A stretch of DNA of 64,000 nucleotides from UBA11051 sp964390495 (GCA_964390495.1 CAYMIN010000003.1:141968-205967); one strand, 5' to 3'; positions 7,717 through 15,549 are shown, numbered from the stretch's first letter. Translations and numbers: made by a program. The notes: generated by a model not told the origin, from the sequence alone.

Positions 7717-8211
7717 TTAGGAAGCCTGCTCCACGCTATCGGCTAGTTGTACCGAGGCCTCGATACCGGGAATCGTCTGCTCGAACTCATGCAGAAGCTT
7801 TTCCAGCTTGGGGTCCACGCTGGCCAGCAGCTTGAGGACGCCGTAGGTGATTGCGTCGGGTCGCGGCGGGCAGCCCGGAATGTACATGTTAACGGGGATG
7901 ACCTTATCAACGCCGCCGAGCACATTGTAGTTACCATCTCCGTAGAAGGGGCGGCCGGAGCTGGCGCAGGTGCCGACGGCAATCACGAACTTCGGCTCCG
8001 GGCACTGCTCGTAGATGCGGATGACCCGGTCCCGCATCTGGCGGGTAATCGGCCCGGTGCACAGCAGCACGTCGGCATGCCGCGGGCTGCCCTGCAGCAG
8101 GATCCCGAACCGCTCCAGATCAAAGCGCGGCATCAGCGCCGCCACAATCTCGATGTCGCAGCCATTACACGAGCCCCCGTTGAGGTGGCATACCCAGGGG
8201 GATTTGGTCAA
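7717..8211 (-). CDS. NuoB-like small subunit of group 4 [NiFe] hydrogenase (arm 1)
   Basis: Small subunit (164 aa from this start) holding the proximal [4Fe-4S] cluster. All four ligands are visible: NGGSCNGCDIE (Cys15, Cys18), GTCASSG (Cys82) and PGCPPRP (Cys114). The annotated start is a TTG, the first usual start codon, but the family's N-terminal helix continues upstream in frame (NVERLAHWALTKSPWV) to an ACG at 8241. GGGAGG at 8255-8250 lies 8 bases ahead of that ACG, so the real start is probably 8241. Gene order B1-C1-D1-H-I1 is that of Ech/Mbh enzymes. Confidence 0.9.
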   Translation of the reverse strand: MTKSPWVCHLNGGSCNGCDIEIVAALMPRFDLERFGILLQGSPRHADVLLCTGPITRQMRDRVIRIYEQCPEPKFVIAVGTCASSGRPFYGDGNYNVLGGVDKVIPVNMYIPGCPPRPDAITYGVLKLLASVDPKLEKLLHEFEQTIPGIEASVQLADSVEQAS

Positions 8212-8268
8212 CGCCCAATGAGCCAGTCTCTCGACGTTCGTGTGGAGAACCTCCCGTCATATAAACAA

Positions 8269-8658
8269 TCAGAGGTTGTTGGTTTGCCCGGCGGTGTTTG
8301 CCGAAGGGTACCTAACCAAGTTGTCAGGATCAAATACAGCTTCGGGGAGCTTTGTGGTCAATCGCAGCGCCGCAGTTGGGCATACGTCCTCACACAATGC
8401 GCAGAAGCAGCATTTACTCAGATCAATTTGAGGGCAGGATTTCTTGGTTCCGTCTGCTTGTTCGAGCTCAACCATCTCGATCGCCAGATTGGGACATATT
8501 TTGGCGCAAAGGCGGCAACTGATGCATTTATCTATGTCGTATTGGTGTTCGCCGCGGTAACGGTCAGATATAGGGATTCTTTCATGCGGGAATCTGACCG
8601 TCATTGGTTTCGTGACAAGATTTTTCAGCACTTCTGCCAGGATCCCGAAACCTCTCAT
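8269..8658 (-). CDS. Second NuoI-like 2x[4Fe-4S] ferredoxin subunit (arm 2)
   Basis: Polyferredoxin subunit of 129 aa with motifs CISCRLCAKICP and CCFCALCEDVCP. The N-terminus (MRGFGILAEVLKNLVTKPMTVRFP) is the amphipathic membrane-touching segment seen in NuoI-type proteins, and unlike the other copy it has no acidic tail. It follows the arm 2 large-subunit gene after 4 bases. Together B2, C2, D2 and I2 make a second full set of peripheral subunits. The DNA here is AT-richer than the flanking hydrogenase genes. Confidence 0.88.
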   Translation of the reverse strand: MRGFGILAEVLKNLVTKPMTVRFPHERIPISDRYRGEHQYDIDKCISCRLCAKICPNLAIEMVELEQADGTKKSCPQIDLSKCCFCALCEDVCPTAALRLTTKLPEAVFDPDNLVRYPSANTAGQTNNL

Positions 8659-8662
8659 ATCG

Positions 8663-9742
8663 TCACCTATCCATGTCGGCCGGACAGGGGTTTAGGCTCC
8701 AGTAAATGGCCGGCACATCGGCAATCTGGCAATCCCGCAAGAGGTGCTCAAGCACGGTGACTGCATGCGGGAGCGATGGGCCCCTGATCTTGCACCTGTA
8801 AGGTTTAGAGGTCCCGTCACCAGCCATGTACATTGCTGCTTCGCCTCTGGCGACCTCATTTCGAACGTAAGTTTCACCTGCGGGAATCTTGTCAGCGCCT
8901 TTAGGGACTATCGGCTGCAATTCGGTGTCGGGGATCTTCTGAAGGACCTGTCGGATTATATTGGCCGATTGCTCAATTTCGCGCACGCCGATGCGGTATC
9001 GGGAATAGGCATCACCGGCTTGTTCGGTTGGTACAAGAAAGTCGAGCTGATCATAGGCCTCATAAGGGTCGTCTTTTCTGACGTCTGCGGCCAGCCCGCT
9101 TGCGCGGAGTACGGGTCCGGTTGCTCCCAGGGCGATGGCATCTTCCAACTTGAGCACACCCACACCACGCAGTCGCGCTTTCATAGTGGGGTTTTCAAGT
9201 TTGGGAATTAGATTCTCGACCTGCTGCAAAACCTCGGTGATTTTCTCTTTGAAGCCGGAGGGTAGGTCTTTTCTGACACCTCCAGGGCAGATATACCCAG
9301 CCGGATAGACTCTGCCGCCAGTTATCATCTCGAAGATGTCCAGAATATAGTCTCTGTAGCCGAACACGATGTGAAAGCCGGTGCCAAAGCCGAGGCCCAT
9401 GGACAGCGCACCGTACCAGATCATATGCGACTGGATTCTGGACAACTCTGCCAGAAGTACGCGGATGTATTTGGCCTTTTCCGGAATTTCCACTTCTCGT
9501 AACTGCTCGACAGTTTCTGCATGGACCAGATTCCACGCCAGCGGCTCGAGCACGCAGAGCCGATCCGACAGCACGGCATTTTGCACCGGGGTTCTGTATT
9601 CCATCAGTTTTTCAAAACCCCTGTGTAGATAGCCGGGAATAGCCCTGGCGCCCACTACTCTTTCGCCCTCAACCCGCACTCTGACAGAGAAGTTAGCGGA
9701 CCCCGGGTGGACTGCGCCAAAAGGGATTTCATATTCAGCCAT
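8663..9742 (-). CDS. NuoD/MbxL-like large subunit with degenerate Ni site (arm 2)
   Basis: Large-subunit homologue of 359 aa in which each CxxC motif keeps only its first cysteine: DRLCVLEP (Cys63, Glu66 in place of the second Cys) and NPCPADMDR (Cys353, Asp356). The His of the first motif is lost as well. It therefore cannot bind [NiFe] in the normal way. Among characterised relatives, Mbx/Mbs-type sulfur-reducing complexes also have incomplete cysteine sets in this subunit, while complex I NuoD has none. The rest of the fold is conserved. The substrate is unknown; an Mbx- or Ehr-like role with sulfur compounds, quinone or another acceptor is inference. It is followed by I2 and preceded by C2 with 1-4 base gaps. 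Confidence 0.88.
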   Translation of the reverse strand: MAEYEIPFGAVHPGSANFSVRVRVEGERVVGARAIPGYLHRGFEKLMEYRTPVQNAVLSDRLCVLEPLAWNLVHAETVEQLREVEIPEKAKYIRVLLAELSRIQSHMIWYGALSMGLGFGTGFHIVFGYRDYILDIFEMITGGRVYPAGYICPGGVRKDLPSGFKEKITEVLQQVENLIPKLENPTMKARLRGVGVLKLEDAIALGATGPVLRASGLAADVRKDDPYEAYDQLDFLVPTEQAGDAYSRYRIGVREIEQSANIIRQVLQKIPDTELQPIVPKGADKIPAGETYVRNEVARGEAAMYMAGDGTSKPYRCKIRGPSLPHAVTVLEHLLRDCQIADVPAIYWSLNPCPADMDR

Positions 9743-9743
9743 C

Positions 9744-10247
9744 TTATTGTTCCAGGTAAATTTTCTCCCTATCGGTTTCCCGATAGCTGCCCTTCACGTA
9801 CTCTCTCCAATTGAAGTCTTTTCTAAAAGGCGGTATCTCGTCGTAGTCTTCGAGGAAAAGCTCGGATAAGTCGGGGTTGCCTGCGAATTCGACGCCGAAC
9901 AGCTCATGCTGCTCTCTTTCATGTATTTGGGCCGACGGCCAAACTGAAGCAACGGACCCGATGACAGCCCTATCTCTCTGGATACTTGTCTTCACAGTGA
10001 GTAACACTTTCTTGTCGTACGCCCAGAGATGATAGGTGAGCTGGTAGCTACCTTCCTCAATTAGGTCAACCACAGAGACTGCAGATAGGTGGTTGAACCC
10101 TATGCCCTTCAGATATTCACACAGGTTCACCAACTGTGCTTCGCCGACTTCCAGCCATATTCTTCTAGCTCTTGGCAAGCTGCATTCGACTGCGAAGTCT
10201 GATTTCAACGCAGCGGCGATTTGTTCTTCTACTGAGGCCCCACTCAT
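9744..10247 (-). CDS. Second NuoC-like subunit (arm 2)
   Basis: NuoC-family structural subunit of 167 aa. The signature HEREQHELFGVEFAGNPDLSELFLEDY is at about residues 108-135, and the C-terminal stretch ends PPFRKDFNWREYVKG, longer than in the arm 1 copy. The ATG at 10247 overlaps the stop of the preceding small-subunit gene (ATGA), so this start is favoured over an upstream one. Sequence similarity to the arm 1 NuoC is visible only in the core motif, so the two copies are not a recent duplication. Confidence 0.87.
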   Translation of the reverse strand: MSGASVEEQIAAALKSDFAVECSLPRARRIWLEVGEAQLVNLCEYLKGIGFNHLSAVSVVDLIEEGSYQLTYHLWAYDKKVLLTVKTSIQRDRAVIGSVASVWPSAQIHEREQHELFGVEFAGNPDLSELFLEDYDEIPPFRKDFNWREYVKGSYRETDREKIYLEQ

Positions 10248-10663
10248 AGCCCCTTCACCTTTTCCACCAGCGTATGGACGCCGTGAAAAACTGCCTCTGG
10301 CCGCGGCGGACACCCCGGGATATAGAGATCCACTGGTAAATAGTCGCTGAGGTTCTTAACGGTATTATATGAATCCCAATACATCCCACCACTCATCGTG
10401 CAGGAGCCGAGAGCTATAACGACCTTGGGATCAGGCATTTGCTCATATATCTTCTGAGCTCTCCTGATTGATTTCATCGTCTGATAGCCGGCGATGAACA
10501 GACAATCGGCGTGGCGGGCACTGGAAACAAGTATTATCCCGAACCTTTCCATGTCCCATCTGCTGGTGGCCACAGGAACTAACTCGGCGAACCCACAGGA
10601 ATTGAACCAGTTCAAAACCCATATGGACTTTACCAGCCTTTTCATCCTGGTTGCATCGTCCAT
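10244..10663 (-). CDS. NuoB-like small subunit with one cluster ligand missing (arm 2)
   Basis: Small subunit of 139 aa related to NuoB. Cysteines are visible in FNSCGFAEL (Cys23), LGSCTMSGG (Cys88) and PGCPPRPE (Cys118), but the fourth ligand is absent: aligned on the following ERFG motif, Cys23 matches the first Cys of the complex I CC pair and the second is Gly24. The proximal cluster must be three-Cys ligated, use another residue, or be missing. GAGGA lies ahead of the ATG. A 189-base AT-richer spacer separates it from the NuoA-like gene upstream. It is the first gene of the inserted-looking B2-C2-D2-I2 cassette. Confidence 0.85.
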   Translation of the reverse strand: MDDATRMKRLVKSIWVLNWFNSCGFAELVPVATSRWDMERFGIILVSSARHADCLFIAGYQTMKSIRRAQKIYEQMPDPKVVIALGSCTMSGGMYWDSYNTVKNLSDYLPVDLYIPGCPPRPEAVFHGVHTLVEKVKGL

Positions 10664-10852
10664 GTGATTTCCTCACAGTTTGGCACAACCGAAGTGGCGA
10701 GCTTTAGCGTGCAACAAGTCACGACTATTCTGCACAAGCGCTATGCTACTTGCTCCAAACCTTCCCACCGAAGCCATCAGCACACGTGAGGTACTGCAGA
10801 GGCATTACCGCATTCGTCGCAATAGCATCGCTATAGGTACGGGCTCTTTGGC

Positions 10853-11173
10853 CTATTTGTCCGTGAGCAGCGCTAGAATTGCAACCCCGGCGGCCACCAG
10901 CCAGGACACCCCCAGTGCCAGGTTCACCCCCGCCGGCATTGTCGCGATCATCAGAACGCCGATGTCCAGCAGAGTGAACACGAAGGCAATGTGGAACCAG
11001 TTATATGAGGGCTTGATGTCGGCGCTGATGTCCTCGCCGCAGGCATAGACCTCGGTCTTGCCTGCCGTTGGTTGGCCCGTCGGCGCCATGCTCCTGCCGA
11101 TGGCGTAGATCAACCATGTGCAAATAAAGCAAAGCGCAAAAACGCTGGCCGGATGCTGTAGCAGATTTGTCAT
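10853..11173 (-). CDS. NuoA-like small membrane subunit
   Basis: Membrane protein of 106 aa with three hydrophobic helices. Between helix 1 and helix 2 it has TEVYACGEDI, matching the YxCGE loop of NuoA-like subunits and of the equivalent small subunit in Mbh-type complexes. That loop cysteine lies at the interface between peripheral and membrane arms in the family. It stands directly before the arm 2 genes. The NuoA versus MbhI naming cannot be settled from sequence reading alone. Confidence 0.75.
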   Translation of the reverse strand: MTNLLQHPASVFALCFICTWLIYAIGRSMAPTGQPTAGKTEVYACGEDISADIKPSYNWFHIAFVFTLLDIGVLMIATMPAGVNLALGVSWLVAAGVAILALLTDK

Positions 11174-11234
11174 CGGTTCACCCTATCCCTACTCGCCTGG
11201 CGGAAGCTTCCCGGACACCGGTCGTAGCCGCCGC

Positions 11235-12713
11235 CTACCAAGCGATAGCGCCTGCCAGGAACTTCGCGGCCGGCTCTACGATATCCAGGCCAAGCTGCGG
11301 CTGCACACCTAACGCGATCGTCAACAGCGCCAGGATGAATATCGCCAGCACCATGCAAGGCGGCAGGCGGTCGGGCGCCTGCTTGACCTGGTCGGACATT
11401 TCGGGGGCCAAAGCGATCTTGTTGAGAGCCGGCAGATAGTAGAATAGCGACAGCAGGCTGTTGAAAATGACCATCACGACTAAGATGAATCCCCAGGGGT
11501 CCAACATGATGGCGGCCTTGCAGATGAGCAGCTTGCTGATGAAGCCATTCAGCGGTGGAGCGCCGGCCAGGGCCAGCACGAAGATGCCGAAACTGACGCC
11601 GATTATGGGTAGTTTCCGCCCGATGCCGGCCATCTCCTTGAGGTCGCGAGTGCCGACGAGAGCCAGGATAGCCCCGGCGCACAAAAAGGCGCCGCCCTTC
11701 ATGATTGCGTGATTGAGAATATGGTACAGACCGCCGCGCATCCCCTCCAGAGCCGCCACGTCATACGCCGAAAAGGCCACCCCGACACCGGCCAGGATGT
11801 AGCCCATGTGGGCGATACTGGAGTAGGCCAGCATCCGCTTCAGGTCGGTCTGCACCCAGGCCATCAGGTTGCCGGTGAGCATGGTGATGATTGCCAGGGC
11901 CGGCAGCACCAGCCGCAGGTCCAGGCCGTGAAGCACGCTCAAGGCCTTGAGCATCGTGATCAGACCGGCGGAGATCACCATGCCCGAGAGCATCGCACTG
12001 ATACCACTGGGCGCGGCGCTGTGAGCGTCCGGCAGCCACGTGTGCATCGGCACGATCGCCGCCTTCACGCCGAAGCCGGCGATGAACAGCGCGGCCACTC
12101 CCAGCATCAACTCCGGCTTCAGCGACAGCGCCGACGGCACCCCCTGCAGTTCGGCAAGACCTAGCTTGCCGCTGTAGGTAAAGACCAGGATGATGCCGAG
12201 TAAGGCGATCATCGAGCCCATCGCACTGAGCAGCAGATACTTGAGGCCGGCCTCGACCGGCTCCCAGTCGTCCTCGAAGGCGACCAGCGCAAACGAGGCC
12301 AGGCTCATCAACTCAAACATCACGAATAGGTTGAAAAGATCGGCGGCCAGGCCGATGCCGACCATCCCCGCCGTCATCATCAACAGCAGCGCGTAGTACT
12401 TGCCGATGTTCTTCTCGTGCATATAGCCGACCGAGAAGATCGCCACGAGGGTGGCCAGGCCGAGGCTGGCAACCGCCATGAAGACCGCCAAGCCGTTAAG
12501 CTCGAAGCTGGCGAAGAGCGCCGGGGACCCCGGCATCCCGCCAGTTTCCATACTCTCCCCGCCGGCCAGCAGATACATCACATAGCCCGACAGGATCAGA
12601 GCTAGCACCGCGACAGTGCCGGTGAGAGCTTTGGAGCGAGACAGGCGAGCGATTATATAGACCACCAGTGAGCCCGCCAGCAGTATGGCTATCGGAAGAA
12701 CCAAATCTATCAC
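11235..12713 (-). CDS. NuoN/MrpD-like antiporter subunit
   Basis: Ion-pumping membrane subunit of 492 aa, about 14 helices, homologous to NuoM/NuoN and MrpD/MbhH. The conserved helix-5 glutamate region FVMFELMSLASFALVAF is near residue 130, the lysine helix LKYLLLSAMGSM follows, and the discontinuous-helix region DLKRMLAYSSIAHMGYIL is near 305. It lies between the NuoL-like gene and the NuoA-like gene with short gaps. Two antiporter-like subunits (this and NuoL) indicate a complex pumping more than one ion per turnover. Confidence 0.9.
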   Translation of the reverse strand: MIDLVLPIAILLAGSLVVYIIARLSRSKALTGTVAVLALILSGYVMYLLAGGESMETGGMPGSPALFASFELNGLAVFMAVASLGLATLVAIFSVGYMHEKNIGKYYALLLMMTAGMVGIGLAADLFNLFVMFELMSLASFALVAFEDDWEPVEAGLKYLLLSAMGSMIALLGIILVFTYSGKLGLAELQGVPSALSLKPELMLGVAALFIAGFGVKAAIVPMHTWLPDAHSAAPSGISAMLSGMVISAGLITMLKALSVLHGLDLRLVLPALAIITMLTGNLMAWVQTDLKRMLAYSSIAHMGYILAGVGVAFSAYDVAALEGMRGGLYHILNHAIMKGGAFLCAGAILALVGTRDLKEMAGIGRKLPIIGVSFGIFVLALAGAPPLNGFISKLLICKAAIMLDPWGFILVVMVIFNSLLSLFYYLPALNKIALAPEMSDQVKQAPDRLPPCMVLAIFILALLTIALGVQPQLGLDIVEPAAKFLAGAIAW

Positions 12714-12729
12714 GCGCTTGTCATCTCCG

Positions 12730-14448
12730 CTAGATCGGGGCTAACAGCAGCAGTAGGATCAGCAAACCGACGGCGGCGGCCGCGGCGTTGTAGTTGATAT
12801 CCCCGGTCTGCCACTCCCGCAGGCCCTGGCAGAACTTGGTAATCATGCGGACGCCGGCCCCGTAGAAGGCATCAAAGCCGAACTTGGTCTCTGTCAGCGC
12901 ATCGGCCCAGGCGCCCTCGGCTGAAAGCACCTTGCCCGACTTGCTCCACGAAACGGCCAGAACCACCCACAGCAGGACAATCACCCCACTGACGATCAGA
13001 AGCGGGCTGGTGACGGTCTCGTGCAGCAACTCCGGCAGCGTCAGGGCGGACAAGGGATGGAACACTACGCCGGCGGCCGCCTGCTCCGAGTAGAACCCGA
13101 CCGCCAGCCACATCAGCATCGCTGCGAGCGCCAGGACTATCAGCGGCACGCTCATCTGCCACGGCCCGTCGTGGGCCTCCTGCTCATAGGGCCTGGGACC
13201 GGCAAAGGCCATCCAGTACATGCGCAGCGAATAGGCCGCAGTGAACACAGCGGCGATGATGAGAATAATCAACGGTATGGCCGCCAAATCGCCGGCCATT
13301 ACCACGCTCTCCAGTATCAAGTCCTTGGACCAGAAGCCGTTAAGTACCGGAATACCGGCCAGCGCCAGCACGCCGACCGCGCAGCAGAACTGCGTCAACG
13401 GCATCTTCGCACCCAGGCCGCCCATCTGTCGCAAATCCCGCGTGCCGATGGCGTGGACTATCGCACCCGCGCAGAGAAACAGCAGCGCCTTGAACACGGC
13501 GTGGTTGAGCAGGTGGAACTGGCTGGCGAAGATGCCGCCGACCCCCACCGCTGCGACCATAAAGCCGAGCTGGCTGATGGTCGAATAGGCCAGCACGCGC
13601 TTGATGTCGTACTCGATCAGCGCCAGGATGCCGGCCAGCAGCGCTGTGATAGCCCCGATCCACAGCACCAGCGACCCCCACCACGTCAGCATCAAGAACA
13701 TCGGGTAGGTGAGCGCCAGGAGATAGACGCCGGCATTGACCAGACAGGCGGCGTGGATCAGAGCGCTGATGGTCGTGGGCGCCTCCATGGCGTCGGGCAG
13801 CCACACATGCAGCGGGAATTGGGCCGACTTGCCGACCGCGCCTAGAATGAAGCCGCCCCCCGCCAACCCCAACAGGTATAGCGGGATGTCGCCGCGCTGC
13901 GCCAGGTCCAGAATCTCGAATATGTTGGTGGTACTGGTCGCCTGCCACAGCACGATAATGGCGGCCAACAGCCCGACGTCGCCCAGCCGCGTGACGATAA
14001 ACGCCTTGGTTCCGGCCCGCACCGCCTTCGGGTCCTTATAGTAGTAGGCGATCAGGATGTATGAGCAGAATCCGATCATCTCCCAGAACAGATACAGCAT
14101 CAGGAGGTTGTCGGTCAGCGCCAGCCCGATCATCGAGCCGATGAACAGCACGGTGAAGAAGTAGTAGCGGGTGGGGGGATAGTGCTCCTCTTCCGGCTCC
14201 ATGTACTTGAGCGAGAAGATTACTGCCAGGGCGCCGACGCAGCCGGCTACCACCGCCACCCACACGCCCAGGCCGGTGAGGTTGAAGCCGATCTGTACCG
14301 CGATGCCGGGAATCCAGAAATAGCCCTCCGGGGGCTGTGCGGGTATCGAGAATAGCAGCTTGAGGGTAAAGGCGCCGGCGGCCAGCGAGACTAGCGCAGC
14401 CACCCATTTCATCAGCCGCTCGCTGGTCATCCCGACGACCAATACCAC
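12730..14448 (-). CDS. NuoL-like antiporter subunit
   Basis: Large antiporter-like membrane subunit, 572 aa from a GTG at 14448. The family motifs are seen: FWEMIGFCSYILIAYYY, LPDAMEAPTTISALIHAACLVNAGVYLL and EYDIKRVLAYSTISQLGFM, followed by a long C-terminal extension near residues 480-570 like the lateral helix region of NuoL. The annotated start cuts the first transmembrane helix: the frame stays open upstream and encodes DIQSLAFWTIATPLLGALVV. There is no ATG, GTG or TTG there, but an ACG at 14505 follows AAGGA by 10 bases, so the true start is probably 14505. Confidence 0.92.
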   Translation of the reverse strand: MVLVVGMTSERLMKWVAALVSLAAGAFTLKLLFSIPAQPPEGYFWIPGIAVQIGFNLTGLGVWVAVVAGCVGALAVIFSLKYMEPEEEHYPPTRYYFFTVLFIGSMIGLALTDNLLMLYLFWEMIGFCSYILIAYYYKDPKAVRAGTKAFIVTRLGDVGLLAAIIVLWQATSTTNIFEILDLAQRGDIPLYLLGLAGGGFILGAVGKSAQFPLHVWLPDAMEAPTTISALIHAACLVNAGVYLLALTYPMFLMLTWWGSLVLWIGAITALLAGILALIEYDIKRVLAYSTISQLGFMVAAVGVGGIFASQFHLLNHAVFKALLFLCAGAIVHAIGTRDLRQMGGLGAKMPLTQFCCAVGVLALAGIPVLNGFWSKDLILESVVMAGDLAAIPLIILIIAAVFTAAYSLRMYWMAFAGPRPYEQEAHDGPWQMSVPLIVLALAAMLMWLAVGFYSEQAAAGVVFHPLSALTLPELLHETVTSPLLIVSGVIVLLWVVLAVSWSKSGKVLSAEGAWADALTETKFGFDAFYGAGVRMITKFCQGLREWQTGDINYNAAAAAVGLLILLLLLAPI

Positions 14449-14512
14449 CAGTGCTCCGAGCAGGGGCGTGGCAATGGTCCAAAAGGCCAGGCTCTGGATA
14501 TCCGTGGCTAGT

Positions 14513-14818
14513 TCATCCTTTCAGGCGGCGCAAGGCGGAGACATCTATGATGCCGGTGTGGCGATGGGCGGCAACGACCAGGGAAAGCGCGATTGCGGTG
14601 GTGGCGACCTCGATGAGGATGATGGTGATGACCATGGCCTGGCTGATGCTGAAGACGCCGCCGCCGTGATGCGCACCACCGACCAGTACTCCTAAGCACA
14701 GGCCCTTGGCCATTACCTCGAGGCCGAGGATGAGGTGAATCAGGTTATGGCGGAAGATCATGGTGTAGATGCCGAGGCTAAAGAGGAAGACAACCGCGAT
14801 CCAATATGCACTCCACAT
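14513..14818 (-). CDS. NuoK/MrpC-like subunit
   Basis: Three-helix membrane subunit of 101 aa, NuoK/MnhC/MbhG family. Seen are FRHNLIHLILGLEVMAKGLCLGVL with the conserved acidic residue in helix 2, and SQAMVITIILIEVATTAIALSLVV with the second conserved glutamate in helix 3. It is followed by NuoL and preceded after 3 bases by the MbhE-like gene. The proton-channel glutamates are intact. Confidence 0.88.
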   Translation of the reverse strand: MWSAYWIAVVFLFSLGIYTMIFRHNLIHLILGLEVMAKGLCLGVLVGGAHHGGGVFSISQAMVITIILIEVATTAIALSLVVAAHRHTGIIDVSALRRLKG

Positions 14819-14821
14819 GTC

Positions 14822-15046
14822 TTACTGCCTTTCCTTGATCAATACCAAGACCCCGTAAGTGCCGGTCAGCAGCAAGGCCAACTGCCCCATCACATCGAGG
14901 CAGCGGTAATCCCACAGAGCATGACGGAAGGGGATCTCAGTCAGGTCCGGTGCTGAAGGCACTAGGCCGCCGAGCAGAAGTATGTAGGCCAGGGCCAAGA
15001 ATATCCCTGCGCCGAACACGATGGCGAGTAGCAGTTTGCCGCTCAT
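14822..15046 (-). CDS. MbhE/NuoJ C-terminal-like small membrane subunit
   Basis: Small protein of 74 aa with an N-terminal and a C-terminal hydrophobic helix separated by a polar stretch (SAPDLTEIPFRHALWDYRCLD). Position, size and the end pattern LALLLTGTYGVLVLIKER fit the split NuoJ/MrpB-like subunits of Mbh-type hydrogenases. It follows the MbhD-like gene by 6 bases. The individual sequence is too short for a firm family call; the assignment rests on gene order. Confidence 0.65.
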   Translation of the reverse strand: MSGKLLLAIVFGAGIFLALAYILLLGGLVPSAPDLTEIPFRHALWDYRCLDVMGQLALLLTGTYGVLVLIKERQ

Positions 15047-15052
15047 GATCGC

Positions 15053-15292
15053 CTATTCCCGCCTTGTTTCCACCGATGAGATTGCAGCAATAAACAGCAC
15101 CGTAATCAGACCGGCGCATACAGAAAGTTCGAAAGCCCCTGCATAAGGGGCTCCCAGTCTGAAGAATATCGCGGCCAGTACCACGCTGAGTACCGCCAGG
15201 GCGATCGCTGCGCGAAGAATGTCGCGCAGATGCACAGCCAGTACCGCGCAGATCGCTATCACAATCAAACCGGCTATCACGAATCCATCCAT
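15053..15292 (-). CDS. MbhD/NuoJ N-terminal-like small membrane subunit
   Basis: First gene of the hydrogenase operon, 79 aa with three hydrophobic helices (MDGFVIAGLIVIAICAVLAV, then LRAAIALAVLSVVLAAIFF, then a segment ending ISSVETRRE). The pattern AFELSVCAGLITVLFIAAIS is typical of the MbhD/DUF4040 and NuoJ N-terminal domains. The ATG follows immediately after a hairpin and a run of seven T, leaving no clear Shine-Dalgarno; this position suggests attenuation or unusual initiation. Confidence 0.75.
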   Translation of the reverse strand: MDGFVIAGLIVIAICAVLAVHLRDILRAAIALAVLSVVLAAIFFRLGAPYAGAFELSVCAGLITVLFIAAISSVETRRE

Positions 15293-15298
15293 AAAAAA

Positions 15299-15318
15299 AC
15301 ACCCGCTTGGGGCGGTGT
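15299..15318 (-). terminator. Terminator-like hairpin in the hydrogenase leader
   Basis: On the minus strand a seven-bp stem with one bulged G (ACACCGC / GCGGGTGT) is followed directly by TTTTTTT and then the ATG of the first gene. It has the form of an intrinsic terminator placed inside the leader, so it may act as an attenuator. Confidence 0.55.
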
Positions 15319-15320
15319 GG

Positions 15321-15350
15321 CTAGTGATAGGTGCAGTTTTGCGGAGTCAT
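15321..15350 (-). CDS. Possible 9-codon leader peptide of the hydrogenase operon
   Basis: A short frame starting ATG at 15350 encodes MTPQNCTYH and stops just before the terminator-like hairpin. It lies about 57 bases into the predicted transcript. The Shine-Dalgarno is weak (CTGGG) and no repeated codon type is obvious, so it may be chance. Confidence 0.25.
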   Translation of the reverse strand: MTPQNCTYH

Positions 15351-15413
15351 GATCTACCCAGCACCAAAAAGTTGCCCAGAATCCCGCGCAACGGTCTGAG
15401 TCTTCAATCGCAG

Positions 15414-15442
15414 AGTATATTGTAAAGGCAATCGCCTGTCAA
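15414..15442 (-). promoter_or_regulatory. Strong promoter of the hydrogenase operon
   Basis: On the minus strand TTGACA (15442-15437), a 17-base spacer and TATACT (15419-15414) form an almost consensus sigma-70 promoter. The transcript would start near 15407, leaving a leader of about 115 bases before the first ATG. Confidence 0.8.
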
Positions 15443-15549
15443 GCGCGCTGGGGTGAGTATTAGGAATCTTGGGAGGCCACCGCCGGCCAGTGGTAGAACT
15501 GTACATTTGCAGCAGCCGCAATCTGATGCAAACCGACGGAGGCCGCCTC

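Noticed and set aside
15293..15420. Known riboswitch in the hydrogenase leader
   Set aside because: I compared it by eye with fluoride, ZTP, c-di-GMP, THF and similar consensus cores and found no match; only a hairpin/T-run is supported.
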